From the NCBI GenBank assembly GCA_019359595.1, contig JAHHGZ010000038.1, positions 1 through 64,000 on the forward strand: a stretch of DNA of 64,000 nt, in the 5' to 3' direction. The position numbers and the translations under genes were made by a program. Under the pieces are notes generated by a model. The model had not been told where the DNA came from. It ran no database searches and saw only the letters and a program-made list of their open reading frames with translations. The stretch comes from Cyanomargarita calcarea GSE-NOS-MK-12-04C. Its GTDB lineage: Bacteria > Cyanobacteriota > Cyanobacteriia > Cyanobacteriales > Nostocaceae. This document shows, piece by piece, positions 29,417-38,904 of the stretch; positions within the stretch are counted from its first letter, which is position 1; each line of letters opens with the position of its first letter.

Positions 29417-29595
29417 AGTTAATTGTTAGTTGTTAGTTGTTAGTTGTTAGTTGTTAATTGTTAATTGTTAGTTGTCTACGAACCGATAACTCCTAACTCC
29501 TAACTCCTAACTCCTAACCCCTAACTCCTAACTCCTAACTTCTAACAACTAACCACTAACCACTAACCACTAACCACTAACCAATAACAACTAAT
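29417..29595. repeat. zwf-opcA spacer made almost wholly of STRR-like repeats
   Basis: TTAGTTG units run from 29423 to about 29475, then CTCCTAA heptamers 29487-29541, then AACAACTAA / ACCACTAA units to 29590. The left (GTTAGTTGTTAG) and right (CTAACAACTAAC) parts are inverted, so the transcript could form a long hairpin between the two genes. Confidence 0.9.
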
Positions 29596-30972
29596 ATGGT
29601 TTCCCAAGCTCCTACTGTTTTTTCACTTCAGGCACCGAAGGATATTTCTGTCACAGAAATTGAAGCGGAACTGAGTCAAATTTGGCAAAGTTATGGTATG
29701 ACGGGAACTGATGGTACCTTACCTGCTGCCACTCGTGCCACAACTTTTACTTTGGTGGTTTACGAACCTGAAGAAACTCAGTATCTCTTGGCTGCTGCTG
29801 GATTTTACCACGGCCCAATTGATGGCATTCTCGGACCTCAGATGGAAGCGGCACTCCGGGAATTGCAAAAAAAACACGGGCTACCTGAGACTGGAATTCC
29901 AACACCTGAAATTCTCGCCATATTGCGCGAAGAAGTCGCCAAACATGAGAGCGGCGGAACAGCAGGTAATCCGGCAGGGATTGCATCCTACAGTTCCGAT
30001 GGAAAAAGCCCGAAAATTGCTGATGAAATTGCTTCACGCAACCCCTGCCGGATTATTAATTTGTCTCCTCTGGCTGGGGAAGACGAAGGTGTGAAGGCGC
30101 AAGTCTCCGCTTATTGTCCGATCCAAAAGCAATCATCAAGTACCCTCGTCTGCTGCGAATACATCACTCTAGCTGGAACCCCTGCGGCTTTGGAACGCAT
30201 CGGTGGGATGGTGCCGGCGTTGTTGATCGGTGGTTTGCCAAAATTCCTGTGGTGGAAGGCAACACCAGACCTCAACAACGGACTATTTAAGCGATTGGCA
30301 GCAGTTTGCAATAATGTGATTGTCGATTCTTGCCAATTTAACGAGCCAGAAACTGATTTGCTCAGTTCACAAAGCTTAGTAGAAGCTGGTATACCTCTAG
30401 CTGACTTGAATTGGCGTCGTCTCTCTGCATGGCAAGAATTAGCGGCAGAAGCTTACGATTCACCCCAACGTCGGGCTGCGTTAGGAGAAATTGATCGAGT
30501 AAATATTGATTACGAAAAAGGCAACCCCGCTCAAGGCTTAATGTTTTTGGGCTGGTTGGCGAGTCGTTTAGAATGGCTTCCGGTTTCTTATCAAAAAGAA
30601 AGCGGAGATTATGACATCACCAAAATTCAGCTTGTTGGCAAAGACCAGCGTCCAATAGAAGCTGAATTAGCAGGAGTACCGATTGCCAGTTCTGGTCAGA
30701 TTATCGGCGACTTGATTGCTTTGCGTTTGAGTTCTACCAATCCGGAAGCAAATTGCGGTACGCTGATTTGTACGGAAACAGGCGGTTGTATGCGGATGGA
30801 AACCCAAGGTGGTGCCCAGTCTGCGGGTTTGTTCCAACAAGTGAGTTCACTTTCCGAACAAAAGGCCGAATCTTTGCTGAGTAAGCAGGTACAACGCTGG
30901 GGTCGTGAGGCACTGTTTGAAGAAAGCCTTGCGGTGACAGCGCAAATTCTGAAGTTGGGAGTTAGGAATTAG
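29596..30972 (+). CDS. opcA: OpcA, glucose-6-phosphate dehydrogenase assembly/activator protein
   Basis: 458 aa. OpcA is needed for full activity and redox control of G6PDH in cyanobacteria. The N-terminal part contains a peptidoglycan-binding-like segment (YLLAAAGFYHGPIDGILGPQ, then MEAALRELQKKHGLPETG). The central and C-terminal parts follow the OpcA family pattern (VSAYCPIQKQ, PALLIGGLPKFLWWKATP, VIVDSCQF, LFEESLAVTAQIL). It lies directly after zwf, its functional partner. The ATG at 29596 is the first in frame after the repeats. Confidence 0.95.
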   Translation: MVSQAPTVFSLQAPKDISVTEIEAELSQIWQSYGMTGTDGTLPAATRATTFTLVVYEPEETQYLLAAAGFYHGPIDGILGPQMEAALRELQKKHGLPETGIPTPEILAILREEVAKHESGGTAGNPAGIASYSSDGKSPKIADEIASRNPCRIINLSPLAGEDEGVKAQVSAYCPIQKQSSSTLVCCEYITLAGTPAALERIGGMVPALLIGGLPKFLWWKATPDLNNGLFKRLAAVCNNVIVDSCQFNEPETDLLSSQSLVEAGIPLADLNWRRLSAWQELAAEAYDSPQRRAALGEIDRVNIDYEKGNPAQGLMFLGWLASRLEWLPVSYQKESGDYDITKIQLVGKDQRPIEAELAGVPIASSGQIIGDLIALRLSSTNPEANCGTLICTETGGCMRMETQGGAQSAGLFQQVSSLSEQKAESLLSKQVQRWGREALFEESLAVTAQILKLGVRN

Positions 30973-31138
30973 GAATGAGGAGTTGGGAGTTATACCAGTG
31001 TGTGCGGGAAATCACGCAAACGGGCTTGATTAAGCTCAAACTCACGAAGAATTGGTATTAGAGGTAAAAAGTTAGGAATAATGAGTAAGAATCTAGTATA
31101 ATTCAAAACTCCTAATTCCTAACTCCTAACTCTTAAGT
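30957..31138. repeat. Degenerate STRR inverted repeat between opcA and cobB
   Basis: GGGAGTTAGGAATTAGGA at the opcA end (overlapping its last codons) is mirrored by CTCCTAATTCCTAACTCC near 31110-31130. The repeat supplies the opcA C-terminal residues and may form a terminator-like hairpin. Confidence 0.75.
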
Positions 31139-31150
31139 CGCAACTCTTTT

Positions 31151-32590
31151 ATGTCTTTAATTATTGCAGGAGAACGCAGTGGGGTGGGCAAGACAACAGT
31201 CACGCTCACCCTTTTGTCGTCTTTGTATCGGCACAAAAAACAGGTACAGTCTTTTAAGGTTGGTCCTGACTACATTGACCCGATGTTTCATCAGCACGTT
31301 ACTGGTCGAGCTTGTCGGAATTTAGACCCAGTATTGACTTCAGAAGCTTACGTACAGCAATGTTTTAGCCGTCACAGTCAAGGGGTGGATTATGCCCTGA
31401 TTGAAGGAGTGATGGGGCTTTTTGATGGAGTGAAATGGAGTGGGGAAGACAAAGAAATAGCGAAAAATATCTTCCCCCTCTCCTCTTTCGCTAGTACGGC
31501 TCACATCGCACGGTTGCTGGATTTACCTGTCGTTTTGGTGATTGATTGCAGTCGATTATCTGGTTCTGTGGCAGCGATCGCTTACGGTTATTGTTCTTTT
31601 GACCCTGGGATAAAAATTGCTGGTTTGGTACTCAATCGTGTGGGAAGCGATCGCCATTTATCCCTACTAAAAGATTCTCTAGAACCCCTGCAATTACCAA
31701 TTATTGGAGTGCTGCGACGTCAAGATAACATCACAATTCCCGATCGCCATTTGGGTTTAATCCCTACAGAGGAACTCCCCGAACTAAATGCTGTGATTGA
31801 ACGACTCGCCGATTTGGGCGATACTTGCTTTGACTGGGAAAAATTGTTACCCCTGTTACGGTCTAGCAAAGAAGAAGGACAAGCAAGAACCGCAGCTGCT
31901 TATACCTCCACTTCCCCACTTTCCCATTCCCCGATTAGAATTGGAGTTGCTCGCGATCGCGCTTTTAATTTCTACTATCAAGACAATCTTGATTTGTTAC
32001 AAGAACTCGGTGCAGAACTAGTTTTCTGGAGTCCCTTGGAAGATACCAAACTGCCGTTCGGTGTACAAGGAATGTATTTCGGAGGTGGATTTCCGGAAAT
32101 CTTTGCCCAACAACTTGCGGAAAATACTAATACTCGTGATGCAATTAGAACAGCCATTTTAGAGGGAATGCCGACAATTGCTGAGTGTGGTGGGTTGATG
32201 TATCTGTGCGAGGAAGTTGTAGATTTTGAGGGTAAATCTTGGCCAATGGTAGGAGTATTACCCACAACAGCAGTGATGGATAAACGTTTAACTTTGGGAT
32301 ATCGTCGTGCAGTTGCTTTGTCTAATAGTTTGCTATTTGATGCTGGTACGACTGTTTGCGGACATGAGTTCCACCGTTCTCGTTTAATTTTGGAACCGAG
32401 TCAGCCTTTGTTTAAAACTTATCGGTACGATAGTGAAGAATTTACAGGACATGAAGGATGGAGTTTGCTTGAGAATCTCCACGCTTCTTATGTTCATATG
32501 CATTGGGGAGCGACTGCTGAGATTCCGCAACGGTTTTTAGAGAAAATAATCGCGAAACCCTTTGTCCCCACGCTGTTAAACTGTGATTAA
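31151..32590 (+). CDS. cobB: Cobyrinic acid a,c-diamide synthase
   Basis: 479 aa. ATP- and glutamine-dependent amidation of the a and c side chains of cobyrinate in cobalamin synthesis (called CbiA in the anaerobic pathway). The N-terminal P-loop is AGERSGVGKTTVT, followed by KVGPDYIDPMFH and the VMGLFDG motif. The C-terminal class I glutaminase-like domain has its Cys346 in PTIAECGGLMYL and a catalytic His in SYVHMHWG. The ATG at 31151 is right for the family. Its product supports the B12 needed by the nearby nrdJ product. Confidence 0.94.
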   Translation: MSLIIAGERSGVGKTTVTLTLLSSLYRHKKQVQSFKVGPDYIDPMFHQHVTGRACRNLDPVLTSEAYVQQCFSRHSQGVDYALIEGVMGLFDGVKWSGEDKEIAKNIFPLSSFASTAHIARLLDLPVVLVIDCSRLSGSVAAIAYGYCSFDPGIKIAGLVLNRVGSDRHLSLLKDSLEPLQLPIIGVLRRQDNITIPDRHLGLIPTEELPELNAVIERLADLGDTCFDWEKLLPLLRSSKEEGQARTAAAYTSTSPLSHSPIRIGVARDRAFNFYYQDNLDLLQELGAELVFWSPLEDTKLPFGVQGMYFGGGFPEIFAQQLAENTNTRDAIRTAILEGMPTIAECGGLMYLCEEVVDFEGKSWPMVGVLPTTAVMDKRLTLGYRRAVALSNSLLFDAGTTVCGHEFHRSRLILEPSQPLFKTYRYDSEEFTGHEGWSLLENLHASYVHMHWGATAEIPQRFLEKIIAKPFVPTLLNCD

Positions 32591-32612
32591 AGCCATATCC
32601 TACAAATAACCA

Positions 32613-33257
32613 ATGACAGCTACCATCCCCGTTGTCAAACCCATCAGCAAAATTCACCTAGCTCCTGGTAGCCTAGTAACTATCTCTGATGTCACCTGGC
32701 AAGAATTTGAGTCGATTTTGCAGGAATTGGGAAACAAACGCGCTGCACGAGTTGCCTATAGCGAAGGTAGATTAGAAATCATGGTTCCTCTACCCGAACA
32801 CGAAATTCCTAGAGATTTAATATCTGATATAGTAAAAACCCTGCTTAGGGCAAAAAAAATTAGATATCAACCCTTTGGTTCTACCACTTTTAAACGCGAA
32901 GGTGCAGCAGGTGTCGAACCTGATGCCTGCTTTTACATCAAAAATTATCAGATGATGATTGGTCGTCGCCGTTTGCAAGCTAATGACCCTCCACCAGATT
33001 TAGCTATTGAGGCTGATGTCACATCTAAGACAACCATAGATGCATATCTAGCCATTGGAGTCCCTGAAGTTTGGATTTATGATGATGGCAATTTCACTAT
33101 TTCTTTATTGCAAAATAATAAATATATAAAATCGGATACTAGCCCGAATTTCCCGGATGTTAATATTAGGAAAATTATCACTGATACGGTGGAACGTGCG
33201 TGGGTAGTAGGAAATCTTCAAGCTTTAGAAGAATTAGAGTCATCACTAACTCGATAA
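32613..33257 (+). CDS. Uma2 family (DUF820) putative endonuclease
   Basis: 214 aa. Family marks: LVTISDVTWQEFESIL at the N-terminus, ARVAYSEGRLEIMVPLPEHE, GVEPDACFYI, DLAIEADVTSKTT (PD-(D/E)XK-type acidic and Lys residues) and the terminal AIGVPEVWIYDDG. It is the second intact Uma2 gene in the window and is only ~22 bp after cobB, so it could be read through from cobB, although a functional link is unlikely. Function unproven; the fold is nuclease-like. Confidence 0.87.
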   Translation: MTATIPVVKPISKIHLAPGSLVTISDVTWQEFESILQELGNKRAARVAYSEGRLEIMVPLPEHEIPRDLISDIVKTLLRAKKIRYQPFGSTTFKREGAAGVEPDACFYIKNYQMMIGRRRLQANDPPPDLAIEADVTSKTTIDAYLAIGVPEVWIYDDGNFTISLLQNNKYIKSDTSPNFPDVNIRKIITDTVERAWVVGNLQALEELESSLTR

Positions 33258-33449
33258 ATGTAGCCCATATTCCGCACTTCAAATAGTAGTATAACCAAAT
33301 TAAATCAAAAAAAACCAAAATTTATAACTTTGACACAACCCTCAAAAAAAGAAATTAAACAGGATAACTACCCAGCTTTCATCTATTGTTTAAAATGGAT
33401 TGCATTTGGAAGTGCGGAATGTAGGATAAATCTGACTGGTTAAAGATTT

Positions 33450-33500
33450 CAACCCATTTTAATGGGCTTAAGCTTTGAGCCGAAACTTTAGTTTACGGCT
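33450..33500. terminator. Bidirectional hairpins between convergent genes
   Basis: AACCCATTTTAATGGGCTT and, at 33477-33500, AGCCGAAAC/GTTTACGGCT form two adjacent stems between the plus-strand Uma2 and the minus-strand cNMP-binding gene. Either or both could stop transcription from both sides. Confidence 0.55.
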
Positions 33501-33531
33501 GATTACAATTAGTGCAAGATATCAATACAGG

Positions 33532-33972
33532 CTAATACTGTGCCCCGATCGCATTAATTTTGTCGTTAAGTTCGCGAATGCGACGAGATAAAACACCAAT
33601 AATATTTACAGCAATTTCCGGAGTTTCTTCGATGGCATCGTAAAGTTGTTCTTGAGTGAGTTCCAAACATTCACAAGCTTCTAAACTTGTGGCTGATGCC
33701 GAACGTGGTTGAGCGTCAAACACTGACATTTCACCAAAAGATTCCCCTTTGGAAAACTCTGCCAATAGTTTATCCCCAATATGAATTTTGACTCTACCTG
33801 AAATAACAATATAGAGCGATCGCCCTTCTTCTCCCTGTTTAAAAATTGTGTAATTAGCTGGAAATGATAACTCATCCATTACCGAAGCCAGTCCCACAAT
33901 AAAATCATCGCGCAATTCCTTAAAAATCGGAACTCGTCGGATAAATAATAATCGGTCAACACTTGTAAGCAT
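33532..33972 (-). CDS. Cyclic nucleotide-binding domain protein
   Basis: 146 aa, essentially one cNMP-binding (cap-like) domain. Begins MLTSVDRLLFIRRVPIFKEL, then FPANYTIFKQGEEGRSLYIV and SGRVKIHIGDKLLAEFSKGE, then SFGEMSVFDAQPRSASATSLE, which is the phosphate-binding cassette with its Gly-Glu and Arg. No DNA-binding domain or catalytic domain is attached. It is the last gene of a minus-strand series after the NTT-HEAT transporter and the broken four-helix-bundle gene; I infer a sensory accessory role for the transporter. Confidence 0.87.
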   Translation of the reverse strand: MLTSVDRLLFIRRVPIFKELRDDFIVGLASVMDELSFPANYTIFKQGEEGRSLYIVISGRVKIHIGDKLLAEFSKGESFGEMSVFDAQPRSASATSLEACECLELTQEQLYDAIEETPEIAVNIIGVLSRRIRELNDKINAIGAQY

Positions 33973-33975
33973 AAA

Positions 33976-34075
33976 GATTAGTGGTTAGTTGTTGTTGGTT
34001 AGTTGTTATTGGTTAGTTGTTGGTGGTTAGTTGTTGGTGGTTAGTTGTTGGTGGTTAGTGGTTAGTGGTTGGTGG
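33976..34075. repeat. STRR-like GGTTAGTTGTTG tract
   Basis: About ten imperfect units of GGTTAGTTGTTG/GGTTAGTGGTTA between the cNMP-binding gene and the four-helix-bundle remnant, partly reading into the C-terminus of the latter. Confidence 0.85.
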
Positions 34076-34452
34076 TTTTTTGGTTTTTTGAGGCGTTATC
34101 AAGGTATTTTAGATAAGCATTCAATTTTGGAGATAATTCATCAATAATTGGTCTAAGTTTATCAACTTGTTCGCTAGTTAATAATTTGCGAGTATATGCT
34201 CTTCTTAACCAAAATCTTGTTTCATGTAAAGAACAAGAAAGCTATTTTGATAAAGCGTCGATTATCCTGAAAATTATAACGTCCACTTCCCTCTGCAATA
34301 TTAGCTCCTACACTATCGACAGCACGAACAATTTGCTTACCAACAGTATCTTTTTCAAATTGGCTCCAACCCAAAACAATATTCCAAATTTTATCTGCTA
34401 ACTTTTCCGACAATTGAAAGACCTGTAAATCCTCAAAATTTGATTTCTCCAT
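34062..34452 (-). pseudogene. Four-helix-bundle (23S rRNA intervening sequence-type) protein, frameshifted
   Basis: From MEKSNFEDLQVFQLSEKLAD (ATG at 34452) the frame has the normal S23 pattern: TVGKQIVRAVDSVGANIAEG, then SGRYNFQDNRRFIKIA, and is then cut short by FLFFT-stop. In the next frame the sequence continues SCSLHETRFWLRRAYTRKLL and TSEQVDKLRPIIDELSPKLN, the usual C-terminus, ending at 34062. One extra base near 34240-34245 explains it. These small helical proteins are usual companions of repeats in cyanobacteria and have no settled function. Either a true indel or a sequencing slip is possible. Confidence 0.75.
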
Positions 34453-34496
34453 ATTTCCCCACCAACAACTAACACTTAACACCTAACAACTAACAC

Positions 34497-37400
34497 TTAA
34501 CTAATTTGATACCTTTGCATCAAGTCTTTAACTTGGGCTGCGACAAGAGGATGGGGATCGTTTTCTAACTGGGGTAGAACTTCTAGAAGAATACGAAGCG
34601 AAGCCATATTCAAATATGCGATCGCTGCTTCTCTTACTAAGCCTCTGGGATGACGTAAAGCATGCACAACTTGGCTGGTTGTTAAGCGAATGCGAGCAGA
34701 TAAAGCAAAATGAAAACAGCAAGCTAAACACCAGTCGGAAAGAGAATTTTCTTGCAGCAATAAACTGCGAGTGCGATCGCTTAATGTCATTTGTTGATAT
34801 TCCACTATTCCGGCTTCTACAAGAGTTTGCAATTTTTCGTCAGGCAATCGCCGATCTAAAATATTTAGCAAAACAGATTTAATCTGCAAATTCACGGTAT
34901 ATTGCAGGATTTCTAACCCCCGTCCAAAGTTTTTTACTGATTCCGAACGAAGATTAAAAGCTACAGCTTGAATCTTATCCAAGGGATAAAGTAGTTTTAG
35001 CAGTAACAATAAGCGCTCTTTGACATCAATTTCTACTTCTAGAAGCGCCCGTTGTAGTAACTCGCAAATCGCAATAATTCTCTGACTTGATTTATTCGTT
35101 TTAAAAGGATCTTGCGTTTGAAAGTTTATATACGCCGCGTAAATCGTGCCTTGAGTTTTTAAGTCTACATATGCGGCGTAAATATTACCTAAAAATCGTA
35201 ATTCCTCGGTAATCAATTTTTCCACCTTCCTCTCATTTAGATGGTAATAAGAAATAGCATTTCCTTCATTTTGCAGTCTTTTAAGTAAAGTGCGGAGGAT
35301 ATGATCCCTCGTTGTCCCCCGAGAAGTTTCCAAATGCAACCATAAACTATCCATTGCCTCTGGAGTGGGAATTTGACCAATAGTTCGCCAAGCATACATC
35401 CTTGCTAGTTCTGGTTTGTAGAGATTGGTAGCTAGCTGTGACAACATTGGTAATCCTTCATTCTCCAGTTGTACCAGACCTCGTATTGCTGTTACTCGGG
35501 TTGATTTGTAGTAAAGTCCTGATAACAATGCCCAATAGAAATCCTCCAATTGAGTTGCTGCAATCATTTCTAATACTGCACAACGCACCCTCAAAGAGTC
35601 ATCTTTTAACAAATTCGGAATGTGAATTCGCAGTGCCTGTAAATAAACGACTTCTCTGAGAGCTTTAACTCCATTCACCCGTTCCAGTTCAAGTTTATGA
35701 GTGAGCATCTTTCGCAGGGTTTTTGTTGCCTCTGCCTTTTGGATCGGGGTTCCTTGACACAATATTAATGCCGCCGCAGTCGCCCTAATCAAGCTGTTGT
35801 GTCCTTCTTCTAAATACTCTTCTAGTTGACTTAAATCGTGATTTGGCTCAGTCAACCAAACATAGCGTAAAGCAAGGGCAAAAACGGGGGGTGAGGTTAT
35901 GTGTGGTGCTTCTAAGAAAGCGCGGATTTCAGGCAAATAAGCGGGATTTGCATTTCTTGTTAGCATCACCTCCAAACTCAGTTTCTGTAAATCTGAGGGT
36001 AGCTTCGCAAGTAAGGGGGCTAAAACTTCTGTCGCTCCTTGGGGATCGATTTGGGATAAAAGTTCAATGCAGGAGCGTTTATCTGCCTCGGTGCCTTTTT
36101 CTCCTAAAGTTTTGATTACCGCTTGCTTGAATGCCAGCAAATCGACATCTGTACCGCTAAGTTTACCCCTCCCCGCACTCACAACTAAGAGATTGACGTA
36201 TTGGGATTGCAACAGCCAAATTACTCCCAAACAGATGATCGCTATAAGCGCTGTTTCCACAACCAACACGCTGTTTGATCTAGAGGGTAAAAACCGCCCA
36301 AAGAGCCAGAACGTAACTAAAATTAATATACCTGCTGTTCCAGCACCGACAGATTCCGCAATTCCTCCTGATAATGTTTGTACGTAAGTGCGAATTCTCT
36401 CTGGGATTGGTTGAAACAGCAAAGGCCCGCTACTAGTGATAAAGGTATAGCGCAGAAGCTCGTCTAAGAACTTGAGAATTACTATCCCTGCGAAAAAGTT
36501 TTGCGATTGGTCGTTAGGAAACAAGCCCAGTAAAGGTATTGTTAATGGTAATAAAATTCCTACCGTGGCTGGCAAAGTCGCAACAGTGACAAATACTCCG
36601 CAACGCTCAAGGATTCGGCTGGAGACAAACCATTGCATTGCTAGTTCGCACAGTCCGGCAATGCCACCAAATATACCTAAGAAACTCGCAATTTGTTTGT
36701 CGTCATAATTTGATTTTATCTGGGTGAGATACTGAAAATCAATTAACACCCCGATCACTTGCAGCAGTGCAAAAAAGGCAAACAGCAGCCAAGCATAGCT
36801 TTTGAACGAACCAGAAAGCATCCGTCTTTTCTGTGAGTGTGCTTTTGGCATTGCTCGTTGTAGAGTGTCAGGAAAAGCTTGGCGATAGTTGCGACCTATA
36901 TACCAAAGAATTCCTGCACCCAAAGCGATAAAGATCCCAGCAACTGGAATAATCACGTTATCTAGCCCAAAGAATAGCAATAGTAAAGGCAAACTAAAGC
37001 CAGCAATCACATCAGCGACTAAAATGCCACTGCTTACTAGTGGGTAGGTGCGCTTAATCTCCCGAATATTAAATAGCTGGTTGGCGGTAATTGAGGTATT
37101 CAGGTCATTGAGGACGTAAAATGCGTCTACCCAAAGCCGCAGCATAAAAATTGTGATGACTGCTAGTTGTGAAACTTGCAAACCCAGACGGAATAAGATT
37201 AATGGCGCAAACATCAAAGGGGCGATCGCCACAACTAACTTACGCAGTGGAAAAATCTTTTGCAGCCAAGAGTAAAAAAACACCAAAGAAGTACCCAGAA
37301 CTGCACTGGCAATGTAAATCCAAGGCAGTGATGCAGAGCCATACTCATCTAAAAACAGCGCTACTGTACTGTCTTCTGACCACCGTAATCCTATTGAAGT

Positions 37401-37523
37401 ACAAGTGTAAAAAGCAAACATTAATAGAGTGCGATCGCTCTCCTCCGGTCGGAGATTCACCCACTGTAGCAGTAGCTTGAAAATGCCTCTGTTTGGAGCA
37501 AACCAGTGATTTTTCAGTTCCAT
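34497..37523 (-). CDS. NTT/MFS-like membrane transporter fused to a C-terminal HEAT-repeat domain
   Basis: 1008 aa. Residues ~1-460 contain about 11-12 hydrophobic helices and resemble the nucleotide transporter (Npt/NTT, ATP:ADP exchanger-like) group found in bacteria and plastids; substrate residues cannot be confirmed by eye. Residues ~490-1000 are soluble alpha-helical HEAT-type repeats (e.g. RVNGVKALREVVY, SLRVRCAVLEMIA, LVREAAIAYLN, PHPLVAAQVKDLM). Near residues 780-805 there is a 13-residue tandem duplication (IYAAYVDLKTQGT, IYAAYINFQTQDP). The last residues end 12 bp past a short STRR-like tail. The cNMP-binding gene downstream may sense a ligand for it. Confidence 0.75.
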   Translation of the reverse strand: MELKNHWFAPNRGIFKLLLQWVNLRPEESDRTLLMFAFYTCTSIGLRWSEDSTVALFLDEYGSASLPWIYIASAVLGTSLVFFYSWLQKIFPLRKLVVAIAPLMFAPLILFRLGLQVSQLAVITIFMLRLWVDAFYVLNDLNTSITANQLFNIREIKRTYPLVSSGILVADVIAGFSLPLLLLFFGLDNVIIPVAGIFIALGAGILWYIGRNYRQAFPDTLQRAMPKAHSQKRRMLSGSFKSYAWLLFAFFALLQVIGVLIDFQYLTQIKSNYDDKQIASFLGIFGGIAGLCELAMQWFVSSRILERCGVFVTVATLPATVGILLPLTIPLLGLFPNDQSQNFFAGIVILKFLDELLRYTFITSSGPLLFQPIPERIRTYVQTLSGGIAESVGAGTAGILILVTFWLFGRFLPSRSNSVLVVETALIAIICLGVIWLLQSQYVNLLVVSAGRGKLSGTDVDLLAFKQAVIKTLGEKGTEADKRSCIELLSQIDPQGATEVLAPLLAKLPSDLQKLSLEVMLTRNANPAYLPEIRAFLEAPHITSPPVFALALRYVWLTEPNHDLSQLEEYLEEGHNSLIRATAAALILCQGTPIQKAEATKTLRKMLTHKLELERVNGVKALREVVYLQALRIHIPNLLKDDSLRVRCAVLEMIAATQLEDFYWALLSGLYYKSTRVTAIRGLVQLENEGLPMLSQLATNLYKPELARMYAWRTIGQIPTPEAMDSLWLHLETSRGTTRDHILRTLLKRLQNEGNAISYYHLNERKVEKLITEELRFLGNIYAAYVDLKTQGTIYAAYINFQTQDPFKTNKSSQRIIAICELLQRALLEVEIDVKERLLLLLKLLYPLDKIQAVAFNLRSESVKNFGRGLEILQYTVNLQIKSVLLNILDRRLPDEKLQTLVEAGIVEYQQMTLSDRTRSLLLQENSLSDWCLACCFHFALSARIRLTTSQVVHALRHPRGLVREAAIAYLNMASLRILLEVLPQLENDPHPLVAAQVKDLMQRYQIS

Positions 37524-37748
37524 CTAGCCTAACTTTCTGGTGGATTCACACCCCAATGGGCACAAAAAAGGAAACAGTCACCAGTTTTTTCACTCTTGCA
37601 CCATAAACAGCAAAAGTCCTGAGTAACTGAGTATTATTTTTCCCACTCAGGACTCAGGACTATCGGTTTTTCAGAAATTTTTTAATTAGGAAACCGAAAA
37701 ATATGGAGGAAAACGGAACAGAAAAATTTTCTCCCCTCCCGTACTCTA

Positions 37749-37790
37749 GGGGTTTCCCCGCGCCTCCTCCAGTACGGCAGGGGAAACCCC
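37749..37790. terminator. GGGGTTTCCCC / GGGGAAACCCC palindrome downstream of infC
   Basis: An 11-bp perfect inverted repeat (37749-37759 with 37780-37790) 5 bp after the infC stop codon. It can fold from either strand. It lacks a clear T run on the minus strand, so it may be a dispersed palindrome rather than a strict terminator. Confidence 0.6.
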
Positions 37791-37794
37791 AGCC

Positions 37795-38328
37795 CTACTT
37801 CTTAGGAGAGATGAGCATCATCATATTTCGCCCTTCTTTCTTAGGCATTTGCTGCACTTCGCCAAAAGGTTCTAAATCTGTCGCCATTTTTTTGAGCAAT
37901 GTTTCTGCCAAGTCGCTGTGTTGAATTTCTCGACCACGGAACATTACAGTCGCTTTCACTTTATCCCCATCTTTCAGAAAGCGCTCGGCTTGCTTGACAC
38001 GAACGTTGTAGTCGTGTTCTTCTATCTTATAGCGCATCTTCACTTCTTTCACATCAGCCGTGTGCTGCTTTTTACGGGCTTCCCGCGCTTTCTTTTCTTG
38101 TTCAAACTTGTATTTCCCATAGTCCATGATCCGACAAACCGGCGGATCGGCCTTGTCACTGAGTAGCACCAGATCAAGCTCTTTTTCTTCTGCTAGTTGC
38201 AGTGCTTCCTGTGGGGTCAGAATCCCCAACTGTGCGCCATCAGTATCAATGACCCGAATTTTCGGGAAGCGAATTCTTTCGTTAATTTGGGGCAGATCGC
38301 GGGTTCTTTTTTTCTCAATCACAGGCAT
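37795..38328 (-). CDS. infC: Translation initiation factor IF-3
   Basis: 177 aa. Binds the 30S subunit and checks the initiator tRNA and start codon. N-domain: [20 protein letters not shown] and [21 protein letters not shown]. The linker is basic and helical ([15 protein letters not shown]). The C-domain contains [29 protein letters not shown] and MFRGREIQH. The start is ATG at 38328, not the rare AUU used in enterobacteria, so start-codon autoregulation is not suggested here. A long AT-rich leader precedes the gene. Confidence 0.97.
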   Translation of the reverse strand: MPVIEKKRTRDLPQINERIRFPKIRVIDTDGAQLGILTPQEALQLAEEKELDLVLLSDKADPPVCRIMDYGKYKFEQEKKAREARKKQHTADVKEVKMRYKIEEHDYNVRVKQAERFLKDGDKVKATVMFRGREIQHSDLAETLLKKMATDLEPFGEVQQMPKKEGRNMMMLISPKK

Positions 38329-38904
38329 TATGATTTCTGGGAGCTCTTTGCTTAAGGATTTGGATGAGTTTTATTTGGGGTGCCTCAGGAATAAAATACT
38401 GATATCGCTGAGGACTTTAATTGATGAAACTATATTTCTAGGGTAACTAATCCTGAATTCTAGTGTCACGTTGGTTATATATGTTATTCTACTCACTCAA
38501 AGAGAGTTTCTATTGAATAGTTAATCTAAATTACACAACCGCAACAATCATTAACTATTGTAACATTTCTTTGTCAAGTCATTGACATTTATTTTTGTAG
38601 TATATTTGCGGAAAAAGTTGATATATACGTAACACAGCTTGAGAACAGTACTGTTGTTTAAGTGCTTAGTTAAGGAGCTACTTCAGTATTTATCATTATT
38701 CTAATGTCACAATTAAAACTAAAACATATTTAATAGATGTTTTTTGCAAGCAGCCAAACATCATGAAGTTATATAATTAGCATAAAGGAATAAAGGAAGT
38801 GATCGCTCTGAAACACCGAATCGGGCTATAAGAACAAGAACCATACCGAGTCTATGTTTGTGCAACATTATTTTTTTGAGTTTTAAATATTAAGTTTTAT
38901 CCTC
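38329..38904. other. infC upstream region
   Basis: About 580 bp, very AT-rich with no gene seen. A TTGACA (minus strand, near 38570-38580) lies upstream of infC, but no well-spaced -10 box could be assigned. Confidence 0.45.
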
